Shown piece by piece: positions 17,689 to 27,033 of a DNA stretch of 64,000 bases. The stretch comes from UBA7446 sp964014735. Its GTDB lineage: Bacteria; Bacteroidota; Bacteroidia; Flavobacteriales; Flavobacteriaceae. The stretch lies in contig CAXHBH010000005.1 in assembly GCA_964014735.1 (NCBI GenBank), positions 32,934 through 96,933 on the forward strand, in the 5' to 3' direction. Position 1 is the stretch's first letter. Each line of letters begins with the position of its first letter. The position numbers and the translations under genes were made by a program. Below the pieces are notes generated by a model. It was not told the origin of the DNA. It made no database searches and saw only the letters and a program-made list of their open reading frames with translations.

Positions 17689-20073
17689 ATGACAAAATGG
17701 ATTAACACACGCTTTTGGGAAAGCGTGGCGCGACTTATCCTCCGCAATCGTATTGTTTTTTTGTTGGCTATTTTGAGCACAACTTTCTTGCTCTCCACAC
17801 AGTGGAGCAACATACGTTTTAGCTTTACCGAAGCCAACCTACTCCCAGACAATCATCCCTTTAATACCTTTTATCAGAAATTTCTAGATCGTTTTGGTGA
17901 AGAAGGGAATATGATTGTACTTGGCGTTCAGGATGAAGCCTTTTTTGAGCCTGATAAATTAGCCGCATGGGCTGCACTAGGAGATAGTTTAGAAACATCG
18001 CCTAGCATTAACAATGTTGTTGATATCAGCAGACTTACACAACTTAAACGCAATGACAGAAAAAAAGTCTTTGAGGTTACGCCAATACCATATCAACAAC
18101 CCAAGACACAAGCTCAAGCAAACGCACTAAAAAAATGGCTTTATAAAGAACAACCCCTTTACGATGGCTTGCTTTTTAATCAAGAAACGGATGTTATTCA
18201 AACAGCATTATACCTGAAATCAGAAGTGGTCAACAGCGGTGCACGTCAACAATTCGTAGACAAGCTATTAGCAGATAAAGTAGCCGCATTTGAAAAGCAA
18301 ACTGGACTTGATATTCGCGTGTCAGGCATGCCATACATACGTACCTTAAATGCCAAAATGATATTAGATGAAATAGGATTATTTGTGGTCATGGCTACCT
18401 TGATTACCACCCTTATTTTCTTCTTTTTTTTCAGGTCATATCGGGCGACAATTATCTCCATGTCAGTCGTAGTGATTGGAGTCATGTGGGCATTTGGAAT
18501 TATTGGATTATTGGGTTTTGAGATTACAGTACTTACGGCGCTTATTCCGCCTATAATCATTGTAATAGGTGTGCCTAATTGTATTTTCTTAATCAATAAG
18601 TATCAAAATGAAATTAAGAAGCACGGAAATCAGGCCCGCTCGCTTCAGCGTGTTATCTCCAAAGTTGGTAATGCCACGCTGATGACCAACATGACTACGG
18701 CATGTGGTTTCGCAACGTTTACGCTTACCAATAGTAGTCTATTGCGAGAGTTTGGTATCATAGCTTCAATAAATATAATGATGATATTCTTGCTGTCTTT
18801 ATTGATGATCCCCATCATTTACAGCTATATGACCATTCCAAATAAAAAACATTTAGAGCACCTCAACAGAAAGTGGATGTCTGGCTTTGTTAGGTGGATG
18901 GAGCGCATGGTCAAACATCGCAGGGTTTCCGTTTATTTTACATCCGTACTAGCACTGCTGCTTAGTATTATGGGTATCTATGAGATTAGGTTGTCTGGAA
19001 CCATCATTGACGATATGCCTAAAAAAGCTGATTTCTACCAAGATATTCGATTCTTTGAAAAGCATTTCAAAGGAGTAATGCCCATTGAAATCTTGATTGA
19101 TACCAAACGGGCAAATGGCGCTACACGCCTCAGCACACTAAACCGTATGAACCGCCTCGAAAGCGATTTACTTGAAATACCCGAGCTCTCTAATCCAGTT
19201 TCGGCTGTTTCAATAGCAAAGTATTTAAAGCAGTCTTATTACAACGGCAACTCAAAGTACTTTCAATTACCCACAGCACAGCAAGACAATTTCATAAGAG
19301 CACACGCAAAAAACCTAAAAGGTGAAGTAAATTTCCTCAAAAGTTTGATAGACCCCACAGGGCAATTTGCGCGTATTACCGTAATGCTACAAGACGTTTC
19401 AACAGAACGCATGGAAGCCATTGAAATAGAAGTTAAGAAGAGCATAGACAAGCATTTTACTACTGACCGATTTAATGTTTCCATTACAGGAAAGGCCTTG
19501 GGCTATCTCAAAGGAACACGCTTTTTAGTACGAAACTTGGTTGTTTCATTAGGTTTGGCCATTTTGTTGATTGCGATGTTTATGGCTTACATGTTCCGCT
19601 CATTCCGTATGATACTAATTTCATTATTGCCTAATGTTATTCCCTTAATTCTTACCGCTGGAATGATGGGCTTTTTGGGTATTGCCATAAAACCTTCAAC
19701 TATTTTAGTATTTAGTGTAGCCTTTGGTATTTCGGTTGATGATACTATCCACTTCCTGGTGAAGTACCGTCAAGAACTAAAGGCTACAAATTGGAACATT
19801 AAAAAATCTGTTTACAGCGCCTTGCGTGAAACAGGCGTAAGTATGTTCTACACATCGATTGTGTTGTTATTTGGATTTTCTGTGTTTATGATTTCCAGTT
19901 ATGGAGGCACAGTGGCACTGGGTGGATTGGTTTCAGCAACACTGCTATTTGCTATGTTGGCTAATCTTATACTTTTACCATCGTTGCTACTTTCACTAGA
20001 AAAGCAGATTGCAAACGAGAAGACACTAAAGGAACCTAAATTTCAAATTTTGCCCGAGAAAGAAGCAGAATAA
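17689..20073 (+). CDS. RND/MMPL superfamily exporter
   Basis: This 794-residue protein has a duplicated layout: one N-terminal membrane helix, a periplasmic domain (about 55-220), a five- or six-helix block, a second periplasmic domain, and a second helix block. The second block holds the conserved FSVAFGISVDDTIHFLVKYR segment typical of MMPL/patched-type transporters. Such proteins use the proton gradient to move hydrophobic compounds. In flavobacteria this gene commonly precedes asnS, and the substrate is unknown. Its stop lies just before the asnS promoter. Confidence 0.85.
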   Translation: MTKWINTRFWESVARLILRNRIVFLLAILSTTFLLSTQWSNIRFSFTEANLLPDNHPFNTFYQKFLDRFGEEGNMIVLGVQDEAFFEPDKLAAWAALGDSLETSPSINNVVDISRLTQLKRNDRKKVFEVTPIPYQQPKTQAQANALKKWLYKEQPLYDGLLFNQETDVIQTALYLKSEVVNSGARQQFVDKLLADKVAAFEKQTGLDIRVSGMPYIRTLNAKMILDEIGLFVVMATLITTLIFFFFFRSYRATIISMSVVVIGVMWAFGIIGLLGFEITVLTALIPPIIIVIGVPNCIFLINKYQNEIKKHGNQARSLQRVISKVGNATLMTNMTTACGFATFTLTNSSLLREFGIIASINIMMIFLLSLLMIPIIYSYMTIPNKKHLEHLNRKWMSGFVRWMERMVKHRRVSVYFTSVLALLLSIMGIYEIRLSGTIIDDMPKKADFYQDIRFFEKHFKGVMPIEILIDTKRANGATRLSTLNRMNRLESDLLEIPELSNPVSAVSIAKYLKQSYYNGNSKYFQLPTAQQDNFIRAHAKNLKGEVNFLKSLIDPTGQFARITVMLQDVSTERMEAIEIEVKKSIDKHFTTDRFNVSITGKALGYLKGTRFLVRNLVVSLGLAILLIAMFMAYMFRSFRMILISLLPNVIPLILTAGMMGFLGIAIKPSTILVFSVAFGISVDDTIHFLVKYRQELKATNWNIKKSVYSALRETGVSMFYTSIVLLFGFSVFMISSYGGTVALGGLVSATLLFAMLANLILLPSLLLSLEKQIANEKTLKEPKFQILPEKEAE

Positions 20074-20079
20074 TTGCGC

Positions 20080-20087
20080 TATATTTG
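20080..20087 (+). promoter_or_regulatory. Promoter -7 element for asnS
   Basis: TATATTTG lies immediately after the exporter stop and 14 bases before the ATG at 20101. It makes an asnS start at the upstream in-frame codon 20074 unlikely, because that codon precedes the promoter. Confidence 0.6.
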
Positions 20088-20100
20088 TTACTGTTTTAAA

Positions 20101-21507
20101 ATGCCTATGAATATTCGCCAGCTTTTTTTTGGAGATCAACTCAACCAAGAGGTATGTATCCGTGGTTGGGTTCGTACTTTTCGCGCCAACCGTTTTATTG
20201 CTCTCAACGATGGTTCATGTCTAGCCAATATGCAATGTGTTGTAGATTTTGAGCAAATTTCAGAAGAGGTATTGGCAGAAATAAATACTGGTGCAGCAAT
20301 AGAAGTTACAGGTATATTGGTTGAAAGTCAAGGCAAAGGTCAAAAGTTTGAAATTCAGGCCAGCAACGTTAGCATTCTAGGGTCTTCCAACCCAGATGAA
20401 TATCCCATACAACCCAAAAAGCACTCATTGGAGTTCTTAAGAGAAAAGGCACATTTAAGAGTTCGCACCAACACTTTTGCCGCTGTTATGCGTATTCGTG
20501 CTGCTTTATCATTTGCTGTTCACCAATATTTTACCCAAAATGGTTTCTACCAAGTCCATACACCCATTATCACGGGTAGTGATGCCGAAGGAGCAGGAGA
20601 AATGTTTAGAGTGACCACCAATGATCCTGGGCAGGTAGGTGATAAACCTGACTTTTTTGGAAAAGAAACCAACCTAACTGTTTCAGGCCAGCTCGAGGCA
20701 GAAACTTATGCTATGGGGTTAGGAAAAGTATACTCCTTTGGCCCCACTTTCCGCGCAGAAAACTCCAATACCTCACGCCATTTGGCTGAGTTTTGGATGA
20801 TTGAGCCTGAAGTAGCTTTTAACGACTTGGATGATAACATGGATTTGGCCGAAGACTTTATCAAATCGGTTTTGGTATATGTGCTTGAAAACTGCAAAGA
20901 AGACCTAGGTTTTTTAGATCAAAGGTTTGCGCAAGAAGAAGCCAAAAAACTTCAAATAGAACGCAGTCCCATGGGTCTTTTGGAAAGACTTCAGTTTGTA
21001 ACGCAAAACGAATTTAAAAGAGTGTCTTATACAGAAGCCATAGATATTCTTAAAAACTCTAAACCCAACAAAAAGAAGAAATTCAAGTATGCAGTAAACG
21101 ATTGGGGAATAGACTTGCAAAGTGAACACGAACGCTATTTAGTAGAAAAACACTTCGCGAGTCCAGTAATTCTGTTTGACTATCCAGCAGCAATAAAAGC
21201 TTTTTATATGCGCATGAACGAAGATGGAAAAACGGTCCGAGCAATGGATGTTTTATTCCCAGGTGTTGGAGAAATGGTTGGTGGTTCGCAACGGGAAGAG
21301 CGATTAGACAAACTTATTGCACGTATGTTTGCAATGGATATTGACGAAAAAGAACTTTGGTGGTATACAGACTTACGTCGTTTCGGAACTGCTGTACACG
21401 CTGGCTTTGGACTTGGGTTTGAACGTTTGGTACTATACACAACGGGGATGTCGAACATTAGAGATGTAATTCCTTATCCAAGAACGCCTTTAAGTGCTGA
21501 ATTTTAG
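20101..21507 (+). CDS. asnS: Asparaginyl-tRNA synthetase
   Basis: The enzyme has 468 residues from the ATG at 20101 (a second ATG at 20107 is equally possible). It is a class IIb synthetase with an N-terminal OB-fold anticodon-binding domain (VCIRGWVRTFRANR) and a catalytic domain with motif 2 FRAENSNTSRHLAEFWM and motif 3 GFGLGFERLVLY. It charges tRNA-Asn with asparagine. The start was chosen from the -7 box at 20080-20087. Confidence 0.95.
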   Translation: MPMNIRQLFFGDQLNQEVCIRGWVRTFRANRFIALNDGSCLANMQCVVDFEQISEEVLAEINTGAAIEVTGILVESQGKGQKFEIQASNVSILGSSNPDEYPIQPKKHSLEFLREKAHLRVRTNTFAAVMRIRAALSFAVHQYFTQNGFYQVHTPIITGSDAEGAGEMFRVTTNDPGQVGDKPDFFGKETNLTVSGQLEAETYAMGLGKVYSFGPTFRAENSNTSRHLAEFWMIEPEVAFNDLDDNMDLAEDFIKSVLVYVLENCKEDLGFLDQRFAQEEAKKLQIERSPMGLLERLQFVTQNEFKRVSYTEAIDILKNSKPNKKKKFKYAVNDWGIDLQSEHERYLVEKHFASPVILFDYPAAIKAFYMRMNEDGKTVRAMDVLFPGVGEMVGGSQREERLDKLIARMFAMDIDEKELWWYTDLRRFGTAVHAGFGLGFERLVLYTTGMSNIRDVIPYPRTPLSAEF

Positions 21508-21528
21508 AAGCAATGCGTGGGTTTTTTG

Positions 21529-21536
21529 TACATTTA
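21529..21536 (+). promoter_or_regulatory. Candidate -7 element for rpoN
   Basis: TACATTTA matches seven of eight positions of TAnnTTTG and lies 18 bases before the rpoN start. It is weaker than the other promoters listed. Confidence 0.35.
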
Positions 21537-21554
21537 AGTGCCCAAACATAATTA

Positions 21555-23003
21555 ATGCTTAAACAACAGCTTAAATTTAAGCTTTCCCAAAAGCTATCGC
21601 CACAACAAATTCAACTTATGAAGTTGATACAGTTGCCCACACAATCTTTCGAGCAGCAGATACTGCGCGAAATTGAAGAAAACCCAGCACTGGCATCAGG
21701 AAAAGAAAAAGAGGAAACCCAAGACGAGTTTAGTAATTCTGAAGAAGAAAGTGGTGATGTGATCGAAAACGATGACATTGATATTGACGCCTATTTAAGC
21801 GATGATGAAATTCCAGAATACCGCCTTCGTAGTCAAAACTATAGCGCAGACGACGAAGACAAGCATGTGCCTTATGCGGCAGGTATTAGTTTTCACCAAC
21901 AGCTTATGGCGCAACTAGATACTTTTTCTTTCAATGAGCAAGAATACCAGATTGCAGCTTTTTTGGTTGGCAGCATCGACAGTAGTGGTTATATAAGACG
22001 TGAATTGATTGATATTGTTGATGATTTGGCATTTACTGAAAATATATACTCCAACGAAGAAGAAGTGCGAAGAATCTTAGTTGATGTACAACAGTTAGAC
22101 CCGCCTGGTGTAGGCGCCCTTGATTTGCAAGATTGCTTACTAATTCAGCTTAATCGAAAAACACAAAGTACAGCAATTGATAATGCCATTTTACTTATCA
22201 AAGACCTTTTCGATGCCTTTAGTAAAAAGCATTTTAACAAAATAAAACAGCGACTAAATATCGAAGATGATGCCCTAAAGGAAGCCATGTCTGAAGTAGA
22301 GAAGTTAAATCCCAAGCCCGGGGCAGCTTATGGGAGCAATACCAAAATGAATGCGCATATTGTACCAGACTTTTCCATTCAGCTCATTGACGGACAATTA
22401 AACCTGACACTAAATGGCCGAAATGCCCCAGAGCTTCATGTTTCTTCAGAATACCGCAATATGCTTTCTGGCTATAAAGAAGCCGCCAAAAAAAATAAAG
22501 AACAGCAAAAAGCAGTACAGTTTATTAAGCAAAAACTAGATGCAGCACGATGGTTTATTGATGCGGTCAAGCAGCGCCAAAATACACTTTATGAGACCAT
22601 GAAAACCATCATGAATTTTCAAAAAGAATACTTTCTTACTGGGGATGAGCAAAAGCTAAAACCTATGATATTGAAAGATATTGCAGACCGAATTGATATG
22701 GATATTTCTACAGTATCACGGGTTGCCAACAGTAAATATGTAGAAACACCTTATGGAACAAAATTGGTAAAATGGTTTTTTTCTGAAGGGATTACAAACT
22801 CGGATGGTGAAGATATTTCTACCATTGAAGTAAAAAAAGTATTAGGGGATGTTATTGCTGCAGAGGAAAAATCTAGTCCGCTAACTGACGAGCAATTGAT
22901 GAAAATCATGAATGACAAAGGCTATCCCATTGCTAGACGAACCGTTGCAAAGTACCGTGAAATGATTGGTGCTCCTGTAGCACGATTACGAAGGGAATTA
23001 TAG
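21555..23003 (+). CDS. rpoN: RNA polymerase sigma-54 factor
   Basis: This 482-residue protein has the Gln/Leu-rich activator-contact region at the N-terminus (LSPQQIQLMKLIQLPTQSF), an acidic linker, the core-binding region, a helix-turn-helix (about 375-395, IADRIDMDISTVSRVANSKY) and the RpoN box ARRTVAKYRE at 460-469. It directs polymerase to -24/-12 promoters that need AAA+ activators. The 210 bases after its stop contain no gene and no clear terminator. Confidence 0.96.
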   Translation: MLKQQLKFKLSQKLSPQQIQLMKLIQLPTQSFEQQILREIEENPALASGKEKEETQDEFSNSEEESGDVIENDDIDIDAYLSDDEIPEYRLRSQNYSADDEDKHVPYAAGISFHQQLMAQLDTFSFNEQEYQIAAFLVGSIDSSGYIRRELIDIVDDLAFTENIYSNEEEVRRILVDVQQLDPPGVGALDLQDCLLIQLNRKTQSTAIDNAILLIKDLFDAFSKKHFNKIKQRLNIEDDALKEAMSEVEKLNPKPGAAYGSNTKMNAHIVPDFSIQLIDGQLNLTLNGRNAPELHVSSEYRNMLSGYKEAAKKNKEQQKAVQFIKQKLDAARWFIDAVKQRQNTLYETMKTIMNFQKEYFLTGDEQKLKPMILKDIADRIDMDISTVSRVANSKYVETPYGTKLVKWFFSEGITNSDGEDISTIEVKKVLGDVIAAEEKSSPLTDEQLMKIMNDKGYPIARRTVAKYREMIGAPVARLRREL

Positions 23004-23213
23004 CTTTTTTTGTTTTAGATATTCCTTCCTAATTACGACTATATAATCAATACCTAAGACCAAATAATACCAACCCCGTAGTGGTTTTTTGCTGATTAAA
23101 AAAATTAGCACCAATACCCTAAATACCAAAGCTAAACAAGGATGCCGTCAGCCATTAGGATTATTGATTGAATTATCTAAAAAAAACAGGAATTACTTAT
23201 TGTTCCAGCAAAA

Positions 23214-24929
23214 CTAATTAATCTCGGTATAAAAAATCTCTAACTGCAGTTTCAAATCCGAAAGGTCTGGATTAGTTGGATTAGGACCTATAAAAACACA
23301 TGATTTTGGAGTGGCTACTGAACCCACAGGTATTTTAGTAACATTGGCTGCGTTAACCCTTGCCATTGATAATTGGGTTTGATTGGGTAACACATTGGTT
23401 AAAGCAACTCTCAGTGGTGCATTGACAGCATCGTTAGTTATAATATTTCGAAGATAATTGGTTATTCTAACTTTATAATACTGTTTGTCCTCTTCCTCAA
23501 TCAAAAATCCCCCATAAACAATTTTTGCCATAGTGGGGGTTGTGACACCATCTTGAGAAAAATCAATTATAGGTGTTAGGGTATTGGCATTATAAATGTA
23601 CAAACGGTTTGGGAGCGTATGCTCATAAACTCCAAAGGCTTGTTTGTCTACATGAAAGGTAAGGTTAGCTTCGTTTAACAACCAAGATCTGCTTTTGAGA
23701 TCTTCTAAAAGTTCGCTATCTTCAAATAATCTTATGTCAGCAACTGCTCCCAATCCGCCGCTTAGTGCAATTTGGGCAGGCTCGTCAGCAACAATAATGT
23801 CATTTAGGTTAGCATCGGCAACTGTAATTTTTGTGAATGTATTAAAGCGTAAACTGCCTAAAGTATTTATTAAAAACTCTTCTGTTACGTTTTCTATTTC
23901 CACCGGGTTGGAGTCAGCAACTTCAGATTTATAATTATAATTAATACGTATGACCATGCTATTGAAATCCAATAACATGAGCAGTGGGCTGCTAAAGTTG
24001 CTTGTTTCAATTGAAATAGAGCGGAAAAAATCGCGCCAATCTTCTAATGTAGACAACTCTATATTACCTTCCTTATCTAAAATAAGCTGTTGAAAGATTT
24101 GTTTGTTAAGCGGAACGCGCATTCGTGGTGATAAATTATCAGCGCTATCCTTTATGATTTCATTAAAATCAAGGGTGATATTCTCATTTGCCAATTGCTG
24201 TTGCTCTTTGTGGATATCAAAATTAAAATCAGAATTATATATTTGACCTTGTTCAAAGTTTTGGTTTGGATCTAGTTGGCGTAAGAAATAATTGAGTTTG
24301 TTTATTTCAATATCAAAAGATGCACTGCGTTCTCCAAACAATGAGTCTATATCATAAAGCTTTTTATCTGGGTTGGGATTAACGGTTTCGTTGTCTTCCC
24401 CATCTTGGGTGCCATCGCCATCTGTATCAGGATTGGTTGGATCTGTTCCATTGCGTTGCTCCAAAATATCGGATACGCCATCGCCATCAGAATCACTGTT
24501 TGGGTCTGTGTCATCAATATCATAAATATCAATCAAGCCATCGCCGTCTGCATCAATCTGATTGGTAAAAAAGGGGATTTCTAACCATACATCATTTATG
24601 GTTTCTTGCTCATCAAAACTGTTATCAACTTCGCTTTGAGCTGAAAACGCACCAAAGCTTGGAGTGTATTGGCTTAAGTTTAATTGTGCGACAATTGCAG
24701 CAGCTGTATTTCCAAATAGTTTATCTTCTCGTTCGCCTAATTGGATGACGCCAATGTTATTGGTCTGTACAACATCTATAAAAGCATGCTTAACACCAAC
24801 GGGGTAATAGGTCCTTTTTCCTAAAAATATATTTGCGGGCAGGGCTTCTGTGCCAATGTCATTAAATTTTTTATCACACGATGCTATTAATAGCACAAGA
24901 GTGAAGAGCAGGGTACATTTTTTTATCAT
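23214..24929 (-). CDS. DUF4270 lipoprotein with calcium-binding Asp-rich insert
   Basis: This 571-residue lipoprotein has a lipobox ending IASC (Cys at about 18). The start CDKKFNDIGTE and the pattern that follows are typical of the Bacteroidetes DUF4270 family of outer-surface lipoproteins of unknown function. Between about residues 126 and 190 there is an insert of DxDGDG-type repeats (DADGDGLIDIYD, DSDGDGVSDILE, DTDGDGTQDGED). This resembles thrombospondin type 3 repeats and probably binds Ca2+. It is seven bases downstream of the GlgA-like gene, and the two are likely cotranscribed. Confidence 0.88.
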   Translation of the reverse strand: MIKKCTLLFTLVLLIASCDKKFNDIGTEALPANIFLGKRTYYPVGVKHAFIDVVQTNNIGVIQLGEREDKLFGNTAAAIVAQLNLSQYTPSFGAFSAQSEVDNSFDEQETINDVWLEIPFFTNQIDADGDGLIDIYDIDDTDPNSDSDGDGVSDILEQRNGTDPTNPDTDGDGTQDGEDNETVNPNPDKKLYDIDSLFGERSASFDIEINKLNYFLRQLDPNQNFEQGQIYNSDFNFDIHKEQQQLANENITLDFNEIIKDSADNLSPRMRVPLNKQIFQQLILDKEGNIELSTLEDWRDFFRSISIETSNFSSPLLMLLDFNSMVIRINYNYKSEVADSNPVEIENVTEEFLINTLGSLRFNTFTKITVADANLNDIIVADEPAQIALSGGLGAVADIRLFEDSELLEDLKSRSWLLNEANLTFHVDKQAFGVYEHTLPNRLYIYNANTLTPIIDFSQDGVTTPTMAKIVYGGFLIEEEDKQYYKVRITNYLRNIITNDAVNAPLRVALTNVLPNQTQLSMARVNAANVTKIPVGSVATPKSCVFIGPNPTNPDLSDLKLQLEIFYTEIN

Positions 24930-24936
24930 GATGTGA

Positions 24937-25740
24937 TTAAAAATCAGTCTTGTAAAAGGTTTCGTGAGCAGTTAAAAGATCGGATTCTTTACTTAAATCC
25001 AATACGGGCTTTGAACTTTTATGTGCCGCTTTTTTTACCTTATCACTTACAGAACCACTCGCAATAATAATACCATCGGAATGTTGGGCGGCATTGATGA
25101 ACATATTGTCAATTGTGCCCCTTTCTAATGATTCCATATGTTCGGCATCAATACCATCAAAAGCAATTTTTGAAAAAACATCGCCACTAATATCATTTGT
25201 GAATGGTGGCTTGTAGAAAGAGGTTACTATTTTAGTGTTGGCCAACAAAGGTTCGTCTTTATAATAAAATTTACAATACAGTGGTACTAGAGCAGCTATC
25301 CATCCTTGTACATGAATAATGTCTGGAGACCAGTTTAATTTTTTTACGGTTTCTATTACTCCTTTGGCAAAGAAAATTGCACGCTCGTCATTATCAATAT
25401 ACAAACTACCGTCTTCTTCAGAGTGCAAGCCACGGCCTTTAAAGTAATCGTCATTATCAATAAAATAAACTTGCATACGTTCTTTAGGAATCGAAGCAAC
25501 TTTAATAATTAACGGCATATCAATGTCATTGATAACCAAATTCATTCCTGAAAGACGAATTACTTCATGTAGTTGGTGGCGTCGCTCGTTAATGAGCCCA
25601 TACTTGGGAATAAAAATACGTGTATGGCCGCCGCGATCATTAACCATTTTTGGAATTTCAAAACCTAGATTGGATAATTCGCTATGCGGTAAATATGGAA
25701 CGACTTCAGATGATATGTATAATATCTTTTTGTCTTTCAT
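24937..25740 (-). CDS. Short glycogen/starch synthase-like protein (GT5 N-terminal domain only)
   Basis: This 267-residue protein matches the N-terminal Rossmann domain of glycogen synthase (ILYISSEVVPY, HTRIFIPKYG, DIIHVQGWIAALVP). It lacks the C-terminal domain that completes the ADP-glucose site, because full GlgA has about 480 residues. Short versions next to DUF4270 and panC are common in flavobacteria as I recall, so this is a family feature rather than a fresh truncation. Catalysis alone is doubtful. It is divergent from panC and shares an upstream region with it. Confidence 0.8.
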   Translation of the reverse strand: MKDKKILYISSEVVPYLPHSELSNLGFEIPKMVNDRGGHTRIFIPKYGLINERRHQLHEVIRLSGMNLVINDIDMPLIIKVASIPKERMQVYFIDNDDYFKGRGLHSEEDGSLYIDNDERAIFFAKGVIETVKKLNWSPDIIHVQGWIAALVPLYCKFYYKDEPLLANTKIVTSFYKPPFTNDISGDVFSKIAFDGIDAEHMESLERGTIDNMFINAAQHSDGIIIASGSVSDKVKKAAHKSSKPVLDLSKESDLLTAHETFYKTDF

Positions 25741-25771
25741 GTAGCGAATAGGCGTTTTTCGTGTTAAGTCA

Positions 25772-25779
25772 CAAAATTA
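25772..25779 (-). promoter_or_regulatory. Promoter -7 element for the GlgA-like/DUF4270 pair
   Basis: The minus strand reads TAATTTTG, matching TAnnTTTG, about 31 bases before the GlgA-like ATG at 25740. The -33 box is not evident. Confidence 0.5.
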
Positions 25780-25827
25780 CTAAAATTTAACCGACTTTTG
25801 TGCCAATTCATATGTATACCTAAGTAT

Positions 25828-26664
25828 ATGCCAATATACCATACGTTAAAAGCGCTAAATTCAGCGAGAAGTACCTACAAAGGCGATGCACTTGGCTTGG
25901 TGCCCACCATGGGCGCTCTGCACCAAGGCCATCTTTCGCTTATAGCAAAAGCAAAGCGCGAGAGCGATGTGGTGTGGGTAACCATATTTGTTAACCCTAC
26001 TCAATTTGACAAAAAAGATGACCTAAATAAATATCCCGAAAGTCTAGTAGCTGACGTCGCTGCCATACATGAAATAGGTGCGGATATCAATATTTTTGCG
26101 CCCACAGCCAAAGACATGTATCCAGAAGGCTTGGTCGCCAGACCACAAATAATAGATGGGCTTGACAATCAAATGGAAGGGTCCGATCGCCCAGGACATT
26201 TTGATGGCGTCATCACAATAGTTGCCAAACTTTTTGAAGCCCTTCAACCACATCAAGCCTATTTTGGAGAAAAGGACTTTCAGCAACTTCAAATCATAAA
26301 AAAATGGGCTAAAGAACACCGAATTGGAACCAATATAATAGCTTGCCCTATTGTAAGAGAAGTCAATGGGCTTGCCATGAGCTCTAGAAACACACAACTA
26401 TCTTACAAACAAAGGGAGGAAGCAGGGTTTATTCACGAAGCCTTATTGCTGTGTAAAAATAAATCTTTAAATAAAGATGCTGTTTACAATACTATTTCTA
26501 AAGCATTTGGAACACATCCAAATTTTGATTTGCTCTATGTGTTTTGTGTAGAAGAAGACACCTTAAATGAGGTTCAAGAAATAGCAACTGCAAATAAGCC
26601 AAGGCTGTTTGTAGCTGCATCAATAGCTGGGGTTAGGCTTATTGACAATATCGCATTAAAATAA
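25828..26664 (+). CDS. panC: Pantothenate synthetase
   Basis: The enzyme has 278 residues from the ATG at 25828. It joins pantoate and beta-alanine with ATP, the last step of pantothenate synthesis. Motifs are PTMGALHQGHLSLI (nucleotide-binding HIGH-like), FVNPTQF, and FGEKDFQQL. The upstream in-frame TTG at 25798 would add a hydrophobic, non-homologous stretch, so I rejected it. It is followed by panD after 13 bases. Confidence 0.96.
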   Translation: MPIYHTLKALNSARSTYKGDALGLVPTMGALHQGHLSLIAKAKRESDVVWVTIFVNPTQFDKKDDLNKYPESLVADVAAIHEIGADINIFAPTAKDMYPEGLVARPQIIDGLDNQMEGSDRPGHFDGVITIVAKLFEALQPHQAYFGEKDFQQLQIIKKWAKEHRIGTNIIACPIVREVNGLAMSSRNTQLSYKQREEAGFIHEALLLCKNKSLNKDAVYNTISKAFGTHPNFDLLYVFCVEEDTLNEVQEIATANKPRLFVAASIAGVRLIDNIALK

Positions 26665-26677
26665 GTACATTTGCCGC

Positions 26678-27028
26678 ATGAATATTGAGATTTTAAAATC
26701 TAAAATTCACCGTGTAAGGGTTACAGGCGCCGAACTTGATTACATCGGTAGCATTACCATTGATCGAGCATTAATGGATGCCGCCAATATTGTGGCAGGT
26801 GAGAAAGTACAGGTGGTCAATGTAAATAATGGCGAGCGTTTAGAAACTTATGTCATTGAAGGTGCTGAAAAGACTGGAGAGATCACACTCAATGGTCCCG
26901 CTGCACGTAAGGTTCAAAAGGGCGATATCATCATTATCATCAGCTATGCGAGTATGAGTATTGAAGCGGCTAAAAAATTTCGCCCTATGCTTATTTTCCC
27001 CGAAACAGCGACCAATACTATCGATTAG
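26678..27028 (+). CDS. panD: Aspartate 1-decarboxylase
   Basis: This 116-residue proenzyme makes beta-alanine from aspartate, the co-substrate of PanC. The self-cleavage site Gly24-Ser25 is present in DYIGSITID and produces the pyruvoyl cofactor on Ser25. The length is normal. It sits between panC and a UPF0104 membrane protein in an apparent operon with gaps of 13 and 5 bases. Confidence 0.97.
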   Translation: MNIEILKSKIHRVRVTGAELDYIGSITIDRALMDAANIVAGEKVQVVNVNNGERLETYVIEGAEKTGEITLNGPAARKVQKGDIIIIISYASMSIEAAKKFRPMLIFPETATNTID

Positions 27029-27033
27029 CCACC

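Noticed and set aside
24937..25740. Pseudogene of full-length glgA
   Set aside because: No remnant of the C-terminal domain follows. DUF4270 begins seven bases later, and the short form seems to be a family on its own.
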